A stretch of 51,344 nt of DNA, taken from the NCBI GenBank assembly GCA_965651935.1, contig CBFGTC010000014.1:1-51344 (forward strand), given 5' to 3'. Positions 8,270 through 17,761 of the stretch are shown piece after piece (position 1 is the first letter of the stretch; each line of letters starts with the position of its first letter). A program made the position numbers and the translations under genes. The notes beneath the pieces are model-generated. The model saw nothing but the letters and a program-made list of their open reading frames with translations, ran no database searches and was not told where the DNA came from. The DNA is from JAFEDN01 sp965651935 (GTDB taxonomy: Bacteria; Pseudomonadota; Gammaproteobacteria; Coxiellales; Coxiellaceae).

Positions 8270-9592
8270 ATGAAAAAATTGTATATTAAAACCCACGGCT
8301 GCCAGATGAATGAGTACGATTCCAGCAAAATGGCTGATATTCTTAGAAGCTCTCATGGCATGGAATTGACTTCGATCCCGGAAGAAGCGGATGTCCTTTT
8401 GGTAAATACCTGCTCTATTCGCGAAAAAGCGCAAGAAAAACTTTTTTCCGAGCTGGGGCGCTGGCGTCCTTACAAATCGGAACGTCCTCATGTGATAATC
8501 GGCGTTGGCGGTTGCGTGGCTAGCCAAGAGGGTGACGCCATAGTCAAACGCGCTCCTTTTGTGGATTTAGTATTTGGGCCTCAAACTTTACACCGTTTAC
8601 CCGAGCTTATTGAACAGGCCGCGTCTACTCGTAAAGCCGCAGTGGACATTAGCTTCCCTGAAATTGAAAAATTCGATCACTTACCGGAACCGCGCGCTGA
8701 AGGACCCACCGCGTTTGTGTCGATTATGGAAGGATGCAGTAAATATTGCAGTTTCTGCGTAGTGCCATATACCCGCGGTGAAGAAATTAGCCGCCCTTTT
8801 GATGATGTTATTGCAGAGATAGTCACTTTGGCTGAGCAAGGGGTTAGAGAGATTACTTTTTTAGGACAAAACGTGAATGATTACCGTGGCTTGATGCACG
8901 ACGGCAAAATTGCTGATTTAGCAGCGCTGATCCATTACGCGGCTGTTATCCACGGCATTGAGCGGATACGCTTTACCACTTCTCATCCTTCCGCTTTTTC
9001 CGATAATTTAATTCAAGTCTATGCTCAAGAGCCTAAGCTGGCGAATCATTTGCATTTACCTGTACAAAGCGGCTCTGATAAGATCTTGGCAGCAATGAAA
9101 CGAAATTATACCATATTAGAATACAAGTCTAAGATTCGCCGGCTTCGTAAAATACGACCCGATATCAGTTTATCTTCTGATTTTATTGTAGGTTTTCCGG
9201 GTGAAACTGAAGACGATTTTCAGGCCACTTTGAAATTAATTGAAGAAATTGGCTTTGACCATTCTTTTAGTTTTATTTACAGCAAAAGACCCGGCACTCC
9301 CGCCGCTCAACTTAACGATGACACCCCTATCGAAGTGAAAAAACAGCGTTTAGCAATTTTACAAGACCTGCTTGCCCAACAAGGGACTAAAATCAGCGAT
9401 TCCATGGTGGATAGTGTGCAAAGGATTTTAGTGACCGGCACTTCACGCAAGGATTCGCAGGAGTTATGTGGACGCACGGAAAATAACCGTGTGGTAAATT
9501 TCACCGGCCCACTCAACTTGATCGGACAAATGGTTTCTGTCAAAATCACCGCATCACGGAGAAGCACTTTACGAGGGAAATATCCGGCATAA
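8270..9592 (+). CDS. miaB: tRNA-2-methylthio-N6-dimethylallyladenosine synthase MiaB
   Basis: A radical-SAM methylthiotransferase that adds a methylthio group to isopentenyl-A37 of tRNAs reading UNN codons. The three N-terminal cluster cysteines lie in HGCQMNEYDSSKM, VNTCSIRE and GGCVA. The radical-SAM triad is CSKYCSFC, and a TRAM domain closes the protein. I chose the second ATG (8270, 440 residues) because MKKLYIKTHGCQMNEYDS aligns with E. coli MiaB and because the -10 box ends at 8248. The ATG at 8255 would add five residues. It begins the conserved run miaB-phoH-ybeY-corC-lnt. Confidence 0.95.
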   Translation: MKKLYIKTHGCQMNEYDSSKMADILRSSHGMELTSIPEEADVLLVNTCSIREKAQEKLFSELGRWRPYKSERPHVIIGVGGCVASQEGDAIVKRAPFVDLVFGPQTLHRLPELIEQAASTRKAAVDISFPEIEKFDHLPEPRAEGPTAFVSIMEGCSKYCSFCVVPYTRGEEISRPFDDVIAEIVTLAEQGVREITFLGQNVNDYRGLMHDGKIADLAALIHYAAVIHGIERIRFTTSHPSAFSDNLIQVYAQEPKLANHLHLPVQSGSDKILAAMKRNYTILEYKSKIRRLRKIRPDISLSSDFIVGFPGETEDDFQATLKLIEEIGFDHSFSFIYSKRPGTPAAQLNDDTPIEVKKQRLAILQDLLAQQGTKISDSMVDSVQRILVTGTSRKDSQELCGRTENNRVVNFTGPLNLIGQMVSVKITASRRSTLRGKYPA

Positions 9593-9624
9593 ATATTATA
9601 TGCCATTCCCCAAAAGGAATAAAC

Positions 9625-10602
9625 TTGGCTAATTCATCCGAATCCAAAAGACATATCACTTTACATCCAGCCGATAATGAACGACTGGCAATGCTCTGCG
9701 GCGAATTAAATGAAAACTTGCATATCATTGAACGGCATTTAGGCATTGAAATTAACAATCGCGGCAATGAATTTGAGATCATCGGCATACCCGCCTCAGT
9801 GAATAAAGCCTGCGAAGTTTTGCAAAAACTCTATGCCGAAACCAGTTCAGGGGGATATCTCACTCACCATCAAATCCAACTACTCATGAAATCTTTAGAT
9901 TTAAATTTCACATCCAGTTCAGAAGAACTGCAAAAAAAATTGGCCCAAACCACCCTAAAATTAGCCTTGACTGTCATTAAACCGCGTACCGCTAATCAAA
10001 TTCATTATGTGCGTTCTATCCAAAAATACGATATCAACTTTGGCATAGGCCCCTCTGGCACTGGCAAAACTTATCTGGCGGTAGCGTGTGCTCTGCAAGC
10101 TTTAGAAAATGATCAAGTCCAACGCATTATCCTAGTCAGGCCTGCCGTGGAAGCCGGAGAGAGCTTGGGTTATCTACCCGGCGATTTAGCTCAAAAAATA
10201 GATCCTTATCTACGGCCTTTATACGATGCTTTATATGAAATGGCCGGCACCACCGTAGTCACGAAACTCATTGAAAAAGGGGCTATTGAAGTAGCCCCTT
10301 TAGCTTATATGCGTGGCCGCACCCTAAATGATGCTTTCATTATCCTGGATGAAGGCCAAAACACATCTAAAGAACAAATGAAAATGTTCTTGACCCGCAT
10401 TGGTTTTGGTTCTAAGGCTGTCATTACCGGCGATATCACTCAAGTTGATTTACCTTCCAAGCTGGAATCGGGTTTACGCCATGCCATTACTTTATTAAAA
10501 GATCTCCCCGCCATAAAATTTTCTTTTTTCCAATCGGTGGACGTGGTGCGCCACCCTTTAGTCCAACAAATCATTGAAGCTTATGAAAAAGAAAACAGTT
10601 AA
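9625..10602 (+). CDS. ybeZ: PhoH-like ATPase (YbeZ)
   Basis: A cytoplasmic P-loop ATPase whose E. coli relative works with the YbeY ribonuclease in ribosome and RNA quality control. Walker A is GPSGTGKT (142-149) and the DEAD-like Walker B reads ILDEGQN further on. The start is TTG at 9625, preceded at good distance by AAGGAA. No upstream in-frame ATG fits better. The 325 residues are normal for the family. The gene follows miaB by 32 bp and overlaps the start of ybeY, so the two are probably made together. Confidence 0.93.
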   Translation: MANSSESKRHITLHPADNERLAMLCGELNENLHIIERHLGIEINNRGNEFEIIGIPASVNKACEVLQKLYAETSSGGYLTHHQIQLLMKSLDLNFTSSSEELQKKLAQTTLKLALTVIKPRTANQIHYVRSIQKYDINFGIGPSGTGKTYLAVACALQALENDQVQRIILVRPAVEAGESLGYLPGDLAQKIDPYLRPLYDALYEMAGTTVVTKLIEKGAIEVAPLAYMRGRTLNDAFIILDEGQNTSKEQMKMFLTRIGFGSKAVITGDITQVDLPSKLESGLRHAITLLKDLPAIKFSFFQSVDVVRHPLVQQIIEAYEKENS

Positions 10603-11050
10603 ATTGAAAGTGATTCTGCAAAACCGTACTCGTCATTTTAATACTCCTTCCAAAAAACAATTTCAGCAATGGGCACAAGCTGCTTTGTTGCCAGACAATA
10701 AAGCCACTGAACTGACTATTTGCATAGTCAACGCCATTGAAAGCGCTAATCTAAATCAAAAATACCGCAAGAAAAAAGGGCCTACCAATGTGCTTTCCTT
10801 TTCATATGATGATGCCTTTATCGATGGAGAAATAGATAGTTTAGGAGACCTGGCGCTGTGCGCAGAGTTAGTGGAATCTGAAGCTCATAACCAAGGCAAA
10901 GAAACTTTAGCCCACTGGGCCCACTTAACCGTGCATGGCGTGCTGCATCTGCAAGGTTATGATCATGTTCGCTTATCTGATGCAAAAGTGATGGAGCAAT
11001 TAGAGGTTTGCATTCTTCATGAATTAGGATTTCCCAATCCTTATGCTTGA
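10583..11050 (+). CDS. ybeY: Endoribonuclease YbeY (rRNA maturation factor)
   Basis: YbeY is a zinc-dependent single-strand endoribonuclease needed for 16S rRNA 3'-end maturation and late 70S quality control. The zinc motif is complete, HGVLHLQGYDH, with all three histidines. From the ATG at 10583 the protein has 155 residues, the usual size. A TTG three codons earlier is possible but less likely. The start lies inside the end of phoH (20-bp overlap), a common arrangement that couples their translation. Confidence 0.95.
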   Translation: MKKKTVKLKVILQNRTRHFNTPSKKQFQQWAQAALLPDNKATELTICIVNAIESANLNQKYRKKKGPTNVLSFSYDDAFIDGEIDSLGDLALCAELVESEAHNQGKETLAHWAHLTVHGVLHLQGYDHVRLSDAKVMEQLEVCILHELGFPNPYA

Positions 11051-11064
11051 ATCAAAGGAGAATT

Positions 11065-11883
11065 ATGAATATTTTAAAAGTCTGGTTTCCATGGCTGCAA
11101 CAAGGGGCAAATCCGAAAAATCAGGAGGAATTAATCACCGTACTACAAAACACGAAAGATAATAACGTCATCGACAGTGATACAGCCCATATGTTGAAGG
11201 GCGCTCTTCAAGTTTCGCAAATGCAAGTCCGGGAAGCGATGATCCCTCGTCCGCAGATGGTCGTCATTGATGGCTATTTGACACCTCAAGAAGCCATACC
11301 TCAAGTAATCGCCGCTCGCCATTCTCGTTTTCCAGTGACAGGTGAAGATCGAGATGAAATTGTCGGCGTACTTTTAGCCAAAGATTTATTAAAATTCAGC
11401 CTAGAGCAACCTCCCGTCGAAACGCAAATCCGCCAATTGGTGAGACCGGCGACGTTTATTCCAGAAAGTAAACGTCTTAATATCCTTTTAAAAGAGTTTC
11501 GATTCAATCGCAATCATATGGCCATTGTGGTGGATGAATATGGCGGCGTGTCGGGTTTAATTACGATTGAAGATGTACTTGAAGTCATTGTGGGAGAAAT
11601 TGCTGACGAATACGATATTGAGGAAGAACCTTTTATCAAAAGTGGCGTTAAAAACAACGAATATATCGTTAAAGCCTTGACTCCGTTAGCGGATTTCGAT
11701 GAATTTTTCCATACTGAATTTCAAACTGAGGACATTGATACTATCGGTGGATTAATATTGAAAAAATTAAGCCGACTGCCTAAAAGAGGAGAAGTGATTA
11801 ATTTGGATTCGCTAAAAGTCACGATTTTAGAAGCCAGTAAACGCGGCATTCAAACTTTATTAGTCAAAATCGTGAATCAATAG
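11065..11883 (+). CDS. corC: CorC/HlyC-family CBS-domain protein (YbeX)
   Basis: The soluble 272-residue protein has a paired CBS domain in the middle (MIPRPQMVVID to VSGLITIEDVLEVIVGEI) and a C-terminal transporter-associated CorC/HlyC domain. E. coli CorC (YbeX) has been linked to Mg2+/Co2+ efflux and to ribosome-related functions. The start is the ATG at 11065 with AAAGGAG in front; the frame opens earlier, but that part lies before the ribosome site. It lies 14 bp after ybeY and 1 bp before lnt. Confidence 0.93.
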   Translation: MNILKVWFPWLQQGANPKNQEELITVLQNTKDNNVIDSDTAHMLKGALQVSQMQVREAMIPRPQMVVIDGYLTPQEAIPQVIAARHSRFPVTGEDRDEIVGVLLAKDLLKFSLEQPPVETQIRQLVRPATFIPESKRLNILLKEFRFNRNHMAIVVDEYGGVSGLITIEDVLEVIVGEIADEYDIEEEPFIKSGVKNNEYIVKALTPLADFDEFFHTEFQTEDIDTIGGLILKKLSRLPKRGEVINLDSLKVTILEASKRGIQTLLVKIVNQ

Positions 11884-11884
11884 T

Positions 11885-13363
11885 ATGATTTTATCGTCAA
11901 TTTTAGTTTTTTTGTTAGGCGCCATTTTACCCTTCGCTTTTGCCCCACTGGGTATTTATACTTTAGCCTTTATTGTGCCTACCTTATTGCTTTATTTTTG
12001 GCATAAATCCAAACCTGCTCAAGCTTTTATTCAGGGAGGCCTATTCGGGCTAGGCTTTTACGGTGTCGGGGTCTCCTGGGTATTTATCAGCGTTCATAAT
12101 TATGGCAATGCTTCGGTGGGAGTGGCTGCTCTCATTACTTTTGCCATGATTGCCGTGCTATCGCTGGGTCCAGCCACCCAAGGCTATATTTTGATACGCG
12201 TTTTTGGCAAAAAAAACTCAGTACAGCTTTATCTAGGGGCGTTTCCCGCCACCTGGGTTATCTGGGAATGGTTGCGCAGCTTGCCCATGAACGGTTTCCC
12301 TTGGCTTTATTTAGGGTATTCACAATTATCTACTCCACTGCGGGGATTTGCTCCGATTATCGGAGTGTATGGGGTATCACTCGTGGTGGCTTTTTTATGC
12401 GGGTGCCTATTACTCATCAGTACTCGAGAAACTTTAAGGACAAAATGGCTGGCTTTGTTTTTATTTGTATCGACAATAGGTCTGGGTTGGGGATTAAGCC
12501 ATCAGCATTGGACTAAGCCTACCGGTGAAAACTTAAAGGTCGCTTTAGTACAAGCCAACATCAGCCAAGAACTTAAATGGCGACCCGAACAATTCAATCA
12601 AATTGTGCAAACTTACGCATCACTCTCGGAACCTTATTGGGGAAAAAGCCGATTGATCATTTGGCCTGAGGCCGCGTTACCGGCCTTTCCTTCTCAAATT
12701 CCTCATATTCTTGACAAATTTAATAATATTGCTAATGCTCAGCATAGTACTTTGTTGTTGGGGATTTTACTGGGTCAACCAGAACAAAAATACTTTAATG
12801 GTATTTTGTTGCTGGGAGCAGACCAAGGCGAGTATCGCAAGCGCCATTTAGTTCCGTTTGGAGAATATACTCCTTTGGCTTCTATTTTTTCTTTTCTCAT
12901 CCATTATTGGAAGATTCCCATGTCTGATTTTACTGCAGGCGCCAGGGATCAAAAGGCTTTGAAAATCGGCAGTATTCAATTCGCCCCTTTTATTTGTTAT
13001 GAAATTGCTTATCCGTTGCAGGTATTAAAGTATGCGCAGGACAGCGGTTTCATCGTCAATATCAGCGATGATAGCTGGTTCGGTAAATCCATGGCTTCAT
13101 TTCAGCAGATGCAAATGGCACAATTTAGAGCATTAGAGACAGGGCGATATATTTTGTCAGCGGCAAATACCGGTGTGACAGGAGTCATTGATTCATTAGG
13201 TCATTTAACTGCTGTGCTGCCATCCAATCAAAGCGGGGTTATATACACTATGACCCCCATCATGCAAGGTAAAACTCCATTAATGCGAATGAATTATTAT
13301 CCTGTTTTGGCTCTGATTATTCTGTTATTACTCTTTGGAGCTATAACTATTATCGCATTTTGA
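11885..13363 (+). CDS. lnt: Apolipoprotein N-acyltransferase Lnt
   Basis: Lnt adds the third acyl chain to outer-membrane lipoproteins in the inner membrane. The N-terminal 210 residues hold about six membrane helices, followed by a periplasmic nitrilase-fold domain. The catalytic triad is visible as E262 (IIWPEAALP), K319 (before HLVPFGEY) and C371 (FICYEIAYP). A last hydrophobic helix ends the protein. The 492 residues are normal. The stop overlaps the 3' end of the convergent gene at 13350 by 14 bp. Confidence 0.95.
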   Translation: MILSSILVFLLGAILPFAFAPLGIYTLAFIVPTLLLYFWHKSKPAQAFIQGGLFGLGFYGVGVSWVFISVHNYGNASVGVAALITFAMIAVLSLGPATQGYILIRVFGKKNSVQLYLGAFPATWVIWEWLRSLPMNGFPWLYLGYSQLSTPLRGFAPIIGVYGVSLVVAFLCGCLLLISTRETLRTKWLALFLFVSTIGLGWGLSHQHWTKPTGENLKVALVQANISQELKWRPEQFNQIVQTYASLSEPYWGKSRLIIWPEAALPAFPSQIPHILDKFNNIANAQHSTLLLGILLGQPEQKYFNGILLLGADQGEYRKRHLVPFGEYTPLASIFSFLIHYWKIPMSDFTAGARDQKALKIGSIQFAPFICYEIAYPLQVLKYAQDSGFIVNISDDSWFGKSMASFQQMQMAQFRALETGRYILSAANTGVTGVIDSLGHLTAVLPSNQSGVIYTMTPIMQGKTPLMRMNYYPVLALIILLLLFGAITIIAF

Positions 13364-14543
13364 AGCCGGGCTTGGAATCTTTGCGGCGCTCGGCGTCGAT
13401 GGTCTGTTTCACTCCTGGGAGTTGCCGCAAATGTTGAAAACCCGCTTTGATTTCTCTTTGCAAAGGGCTAATGGGTATACTGGTGGTATCTAATATGAAT
13501 AATGCGGCAAAAGCCAGCATGCCGTGTCGAACTTGTAAGACTTTATGATCGCCACGCTGCATGAGAAAATTAGCATAAGCTGATTTTTCATGAGTGGAGT
13601 GACGGTCTATACCAAATCTCTCATTAAAATCATGGGCTAATTTATTAAAATCTTGTTTTAGTTTATGAGATTCTATAAAACGCTTAAAAATTTCATTATT
13701 CAAATACAAAGTGCCGTCATCTAGTAAGTGTACATTGGCTTCATTGGTATTGATAGTTATGGAGCCATTCGCTAAACCCTCGCGAAGCCAAATATAAAAT
13801 TGATCATCCATTTGAAATTCTTTGGGCAAACTGCTTTCCACCAAGGTTTCAGTTAAATTTTTCATTAAAGCCATGATGTCTTCGAGCTTTAATAGCGAGA
13901 GTGAACGGCTGATTCGTCTTCCCGATTCTGAAACATCTCCTCGCAAGGCATTTAACCAGTCAATAAAAATCTCTAAATCACTGCTCAACCATAAAAACCC
14001 TTCTTTTGGCATTAATTGCCGGGAGAATAACACGGCCCCTTCATGGTTGAAGCCTTGGTATATGCTGGCATTGTAGGGGTAAAGTTTATAAAAGCTGACT
14101 TTTTGCTCCGTCATAGAACCCGCAAAAGGATACCATTCGTTTAAGTAATCGCCTTTTTCATTGCAAATCACAATTTTTTGCTGGCTTACGACCTTACCGA
14201 CATCAAAAAATAATCCCGCAGTAAAAATAGCATAATTAATTAGAGGATCAGTATCGAATTTATTCTTCGCTTCTTCCACGTATTGTTTTAATGCCAGGAT
14301 AGCCCGGGCTAGGCCTAAGTTAAAAAGACCACCCAACGCGCCTTGCGGTTCATCAGGGATAACTTGGACAAATTCAGCAAAATAATCAATTGCGTTACGA
14401 TATAAAACCTTAAAATGGTTTTTAGGTAAAGCGCTATACTCCTGGATTTCTTGCATAAATGACTGTAAGCGACTAGACGAAAGTAAACGGCTGTGTGTCT
14501 GTACGGGCAATAAATGACCTAGTTGATATATTTTATCTTGCAT
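13350..14543 (-). CDS. TraI_2-like (MobH relaxase N-domain-like) protein with degenerate HD motif
   Basis: The 397-residue protein resembles the TraI_2 domain found at the N-terminus of MobH-type relaxases: LYRNAIDYFAEFVQVIP (48-63), GGLFNLGLARAILAL (71-85) and AGLFFDVGKV (109-118). In that family the second and third blocks usually read like GGLLRH and LLHDIGK, an HD-hydrolase pair. Here the histidine of the first is missing and the HD pair is FD, so the site looks dead or changed. No relaxase histidine cluster or other conjugation gene is nearby. It stands alone, opposite to its neighbours, between two core operons. It may be a domesticated chromosomal gene. The family call is from memory of the motif pattern. 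Confidence 0.6.
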   Translation of the reverse strand: MQDKIYQLGHLLPVQTHSRLLSSSRLQSFMQEIQEYSALPKNHFKVLYRNAIDYFAEFVQVIPDEPQGALGGLFNLGLARAILALKQYVEEAKNKFDTDPLINYAIFTAGLFFDVGKVVSQQKIVICNEKGDYLNEWYPFAGSMTEQKVSFYKLYPYNASIYQGFNHEGAVLFSRQLMPKEGFLWLSSDLEIFIDWLNALRGDVSESGRRISRSLSLLKLEDIMALMKNLTETLVESSLPKEFQMDDQFYIWLREGLANGSITINTNEANVHLLDDGTLYLNNEIFKRFIESHKLKQDFNKLAHDFNERFGIDRHSTHEKSAYANFLMQRGDHKVLQVRHGMLAFAALFILDTTSIPISPLQREIKAGFQHLRQLPGVKQTIDAERRKDSKPGFKMR

Positions 14544-14727
14544 AGTGTTTTGTAAATGGGTAGTAGGGTTGTGCAGTTTAATTAAATTTTATATATTATA
14601 CCATGATATTATTTCTTTCTAAATTGTAGGAAAGCTCAGTCAAATTTCCCTGCCATCAATGACTAGTCAATTCTGTGTCATTTAAATATAATCATCAAAT
14701 ATTAATAACTACTACCCGCAGAGTACT

Positions 14728-17196
14728 ATGAAACAAGCTTATGACCCCGTTGCTATTGAAGCCGCCGCACAAAAATATTGGGAAGAACAGCATAGTTTCG
14801 AATGTGATGAGACTGTTGATGGAGAAAAATTTTATTGTCTGTCCATGTTTCTTTATCCTAGTGGGGATTTGCACATGGGTCATGTGCGTAATTACACTAT
14901 CGGCGACATGATTTATCGCTATCAGCGCTTGCAAGGTAAATTGGCTTTGCAACCTATAGGCTGGGACGCATTCGGTTTACCGGCTGAAAATGCCGCTATT
15001 GCTCATCATCTACCGCCCGCCGTGTGGACCCAAAAAAATATTGAGAAAATGCGCCGGCAATTCCGGCGCTTAGGTTATGGTTACGATTGGCGGCGGGAAA
15101 TCGCTACCTGTGAACCGGATTATTACCGCTGGGAACAATGGTTATTCGTTCGCCTCTATCAACAAGGTTTGGTTTATAAAAAAAACGCCGTGGTTAACTG
15201 GGATCCGGTCGATAACACTGTTTTAGCCAATGAACAAGTAATTGATGGCAGGGGCTGGCGTTCTGGCGCGCTGATTGAACGGCGTGAAATTCCGCAATGG
15301 TTCTTTAAAATCACAGCTTACGCAGAAGAGTTACTGAATGATTTGGACAAATTAACCGGTTGGCCGCCTCAAGTCGTCACCATGCAGCGCAATTGGATTG
15401 GCCGCTCCGAAGGCATCAATATCCAATTTCCCTTGGACGGGGAAGATCAATCCATCACTGTCTTCACCACTCGCCCTGACACCCTGATGGGAGTGAGTTA
15501 TATCGCCGTCGCCCCTCAACACCCTATGGCTTTACGTGAGTCACAACACAACCCTCAATTAGCGAAATTCATTGAGGAATGCCATCACACCAAAGTGGCA
15601 GAAGCCGATATGGCAACGCAAGAGAAAAAAGGCATTGCTTTAGCAGCCACGGCGCTTCATCCCCTTACCGGAGAAAAGTTAACTATTTGGACTACGAACT
15701 TCGTCTTGATGGAATATGGCTCAGGAGCCATCATGGCAGTCCCCGCTCATGATCCGCGCGATTTTGAATTTGCTCAGCTATTCCATTTGCCCCTAAAACC
15801 CGTGGTAAAACCACTCCATGCCGAATGGGATTATGAGCAGGCCGCATTTAGTGGTGAGGGGATTCTGGTGAATTCAAATCAATTTGACGGTTTGAGCACT
15901 CAAGCAGCAAAACAAGCCATTAGTGATGAATTAGTCAAAAAACACCTTGGCGAACGGCAAATCAATTATCGTTTACGCGATTGGGGCATCTCCCGCCAAC
16001 GCTATTGGGGCGCTCCGATTCCGATCATTCATTGCCCCCAATGCGGTGAGACGCCAGTCCCTGAACAGGATCTGCCGGTGGTACTGCCTACCGATTTAAT
16101 TCCGGATGGCCATGCTTCACCTTTGGTCTCCTCACCCGATTTTTACCAAGTCAAATGCCCGCAATGCGGCACAGATGCCAAACGCGAAACCGATACCATG
16201 GATACCTTTGTGGAATCCTCTTGGTATTACGCCCGTTTTGGCAGCTACAATCAAAGCAAAGCCATTTTAGATGAGCGCGCCAATTATTGGACTCCCGTAG
16301 ATCAATATATCGGCGGCATTGAACACGCTATTTTACATTTACTCTACGCCCGTTTTATGCACAAATTACTGCGTGACCAGGGCTTATTAAACAGCGATGA
16401 ACCCTTCACGCGTTTGCTCACTCAAGGCATGGTCTTAAAAGACGGAGCCAAAATGTCTAAGTCCAAGGGGAATATCGTTGCTCCTCAACAATTAATGGAT
16501 ACCTACGGCGCCGATACTGTTCGATTATTTATGATTTTCGCCGCCCCGCCCGAACAAAGCCTAGAATGGTCGGACAGCGGTGTTGAAGGCGCTTATCGAT
16601 TCCTTAAAAAATTATGGCATTTTGCCTTTGAAAACCACGTTTTTTTGCAACAAGTTTTGGAGGTAGATCAACACAACCCTGAACAATTAGCTATTTATCA
16701 AAAAACCCATGCCCACTTAAAGCAAGTGCAACAAGATATGGATAGGTTGCAATTAAACACCATTGTCTCCGCTGCAATGAAAATTTTTAATTTGATTAAT
16801 ATTACTATCACGGAAAACAATCAACCTGCCATTCGCGAAGCTTTTAGCATTTTATTGCGCATCCTCTCCCCCATCACTCCGCATATTACTCATCAGCTTT
16901 GGCGCGACCTCCACTTCGGCGAAGATATACTCAAAGCTACCTGGCCTAAAGTGGACCACACCGCTTTAAATACCGGATGGGTGGATATCGTGGTGCAATT
17001 CGGCGGCAAAACCCGAGGTAAATTAAAAGTACCGACTAATAGCGATGAAACCACTATCCTCGATCTGATTAAGCAGGAACCGCATTTGGCAAAATACCTA
17101 CAAGATGAAAAATTGGAGAGTGACCAGTCCCGCCATTGCTATATCGTTGCCAACAAACTCATTAACATTGTGTATGTAAAAAAACAGCATGATTAA
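14728..17196 (+). CDS. leuS: Leucyl-tRNA synthetase
   Basis: A class I aminoacyl-tRNA synthetase charging tRNA-Leu. The HIGH motif is HMGH (49-52) and the KMSKS loop is at 575-579. Between them lie the CP1 editing domain (TTRPDTLMGVSY) and a zinc-like element with C-x2-C pairs (HCPQCGE and KCPQCGT). The 822 residues fit a bacterial LeuS. The stop overlaps the lptE start by 8 bp, and the run leuS-lptE-holA-nadD is as in E. coli. A tRNA-Leu gene lies far away at 46847 in the same window. Confidence 0.97.
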   Translation: MKQAYDPVAIEAAAQKYWEEQHSFECDETVDGEKFYCLSMFLYPSGDLHMGHVRNYTIGDMIYRYQRLQGKLALQPIGWDAFGLPAENAAIAHHLPPAVWTQKNIEKMRRQFRRLGYGYDWRREIATCEPDYYRWEQWLFVRLYQQGLVYKKNAVVNWDPVDNTVLANEQVIDGRGWRSGALIERREIPQWFFKITAYAEELLNDLDKLTGWPPQVVTMQRNWIGRSEGINIQFPLDGEDQSITVFTTRPDTLMGVSYIAVAPQHPMALRESQHNPQLAKFIEECHHTKVAEADMATQEKKGIALAATALHPLTGEKLTIWTTNFVLMEYGSGAIMAVPAHDPRDFEFAQLFHLPLKPVVKPLHAEWDYEQAAFSGEGILVNSNQFDGLSTQAAKQAISDELVKKHLGERQINYRLRDWGISRQRYWGAPIPIIHCPQCGETPVPEQDLPVVLPTDLIPDGHASPLVSSPDFYQVKCPQCGTDAKRETDTMDTFVESSWYYARFGSYNQSKAILDERANYWTPVDQYIGGIEHAILHLLYARFMHKLLRDQGLLNSDEPFTRLLTQGMVLKDGAKMSKSKGNIVAPQQLMDTYGADTVRLFMIFAAPPEQSLEWSDSGVEGAYRFLKKLWHFAFENHVFLQQVLEVDQHNPEQLAIYQKTHAHLKQVQQDMDRLQLNTIVSAAMKIFNLINITITENNQPAIREAFSILLRILSPITPHITHQLWRDLHFGEDILKATWPKVDHTALNTGWVDIVVQFGGKTRGKLKVPTNSDETTILDLIKQEPHLAKYLQDEKLESDQSRHCYIVANKLINIVYVKKQHD

Positions 17197-17761
17197 ATTA
17201 CAGCGATTCGTACTCATAATTTTCATGGTCCTGAGTGTGTTTATCAGTGGATGCTTTTGGCACGTTCGCAATCCTGAAGACGTGCCCCCGCAACTGCGAG
17301 TCATGTCGCTGATTTCCGACAACGTTGACAGCCGTTTCAACATGCAGCTCGTCAACCTATTGCGTTCCATGAAAATCACTTCTCCTCCGAATGCGCCATT
17401 GGTATTGCATGCGTACGCCTACAGCCTACAACACAATAACCCGGGGGTTTCATCCACTAACGTGGCCATCACTTATACTTATTCTATTGCCATCACTCTG
17501 CGTATCACGGATTCCCAAGGCAAAACCATCGTCCCCCCTCACACCATTTTGGCGTCACGCGATATCACCATCAACGTCAATCAAATTTTTACCATCAATT
17601 CAACCAACATATTCCAGGAAGAGTTACAACGCGAAGCCATTAATCTGATTTATTACTGGCTCACTAGCGATCAAACTCGCCATTATTTACTTAAAAGCGA
17701 TACCTCGTTGAGAAATAATATCCATGCAAATCCTCCCCTCCCAACTCCAACAGCATCTTAA
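17189..17761 (+). CDS. lptE: LPS-assembly lipoprotein LptE
   Basis: LptE is the outer-membrane lipoprotein that plugs LptD and helps insert lipopolysaccharide. The first 22 residues form a lipoprotein signal with lipobox ISGC, so Cys22 should be lipidated. The remainder has the alternating strand pattern of the family (YTYSIAITLRITDSQGK), and the 190 residues are typical. Sequence conservation in this family is low, and the call leans on the leuS-holA position and the lipobox. It overlaps leuS by 8 bp and holA by 38 bp. Confidence 0.88.
   Translation: MIKLQRFVLIIFMVLSVFISGCFWHVRNPEDVPPQLRVMSLISDNVDSRFNMQLVNLLRSMKITSPPNAPLVLHAYAYSLQHNNPGVSSTNVAITYTYSIAITLRITDSQGKTIVPPHTILASRDITINVNQIFTINSTNIFQEELQREAINLIYYWLTSDQTRHYLLKSDTSLRNNIHANPPLPTPTAS

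Noticed and set aside
14555..14717. GGGTAGTAG and CTACTACCC flank the leuS upstream region
   Set aside because: A 9-bp inverted repeat about 150 bp apart is likely chance; no element between the arms.
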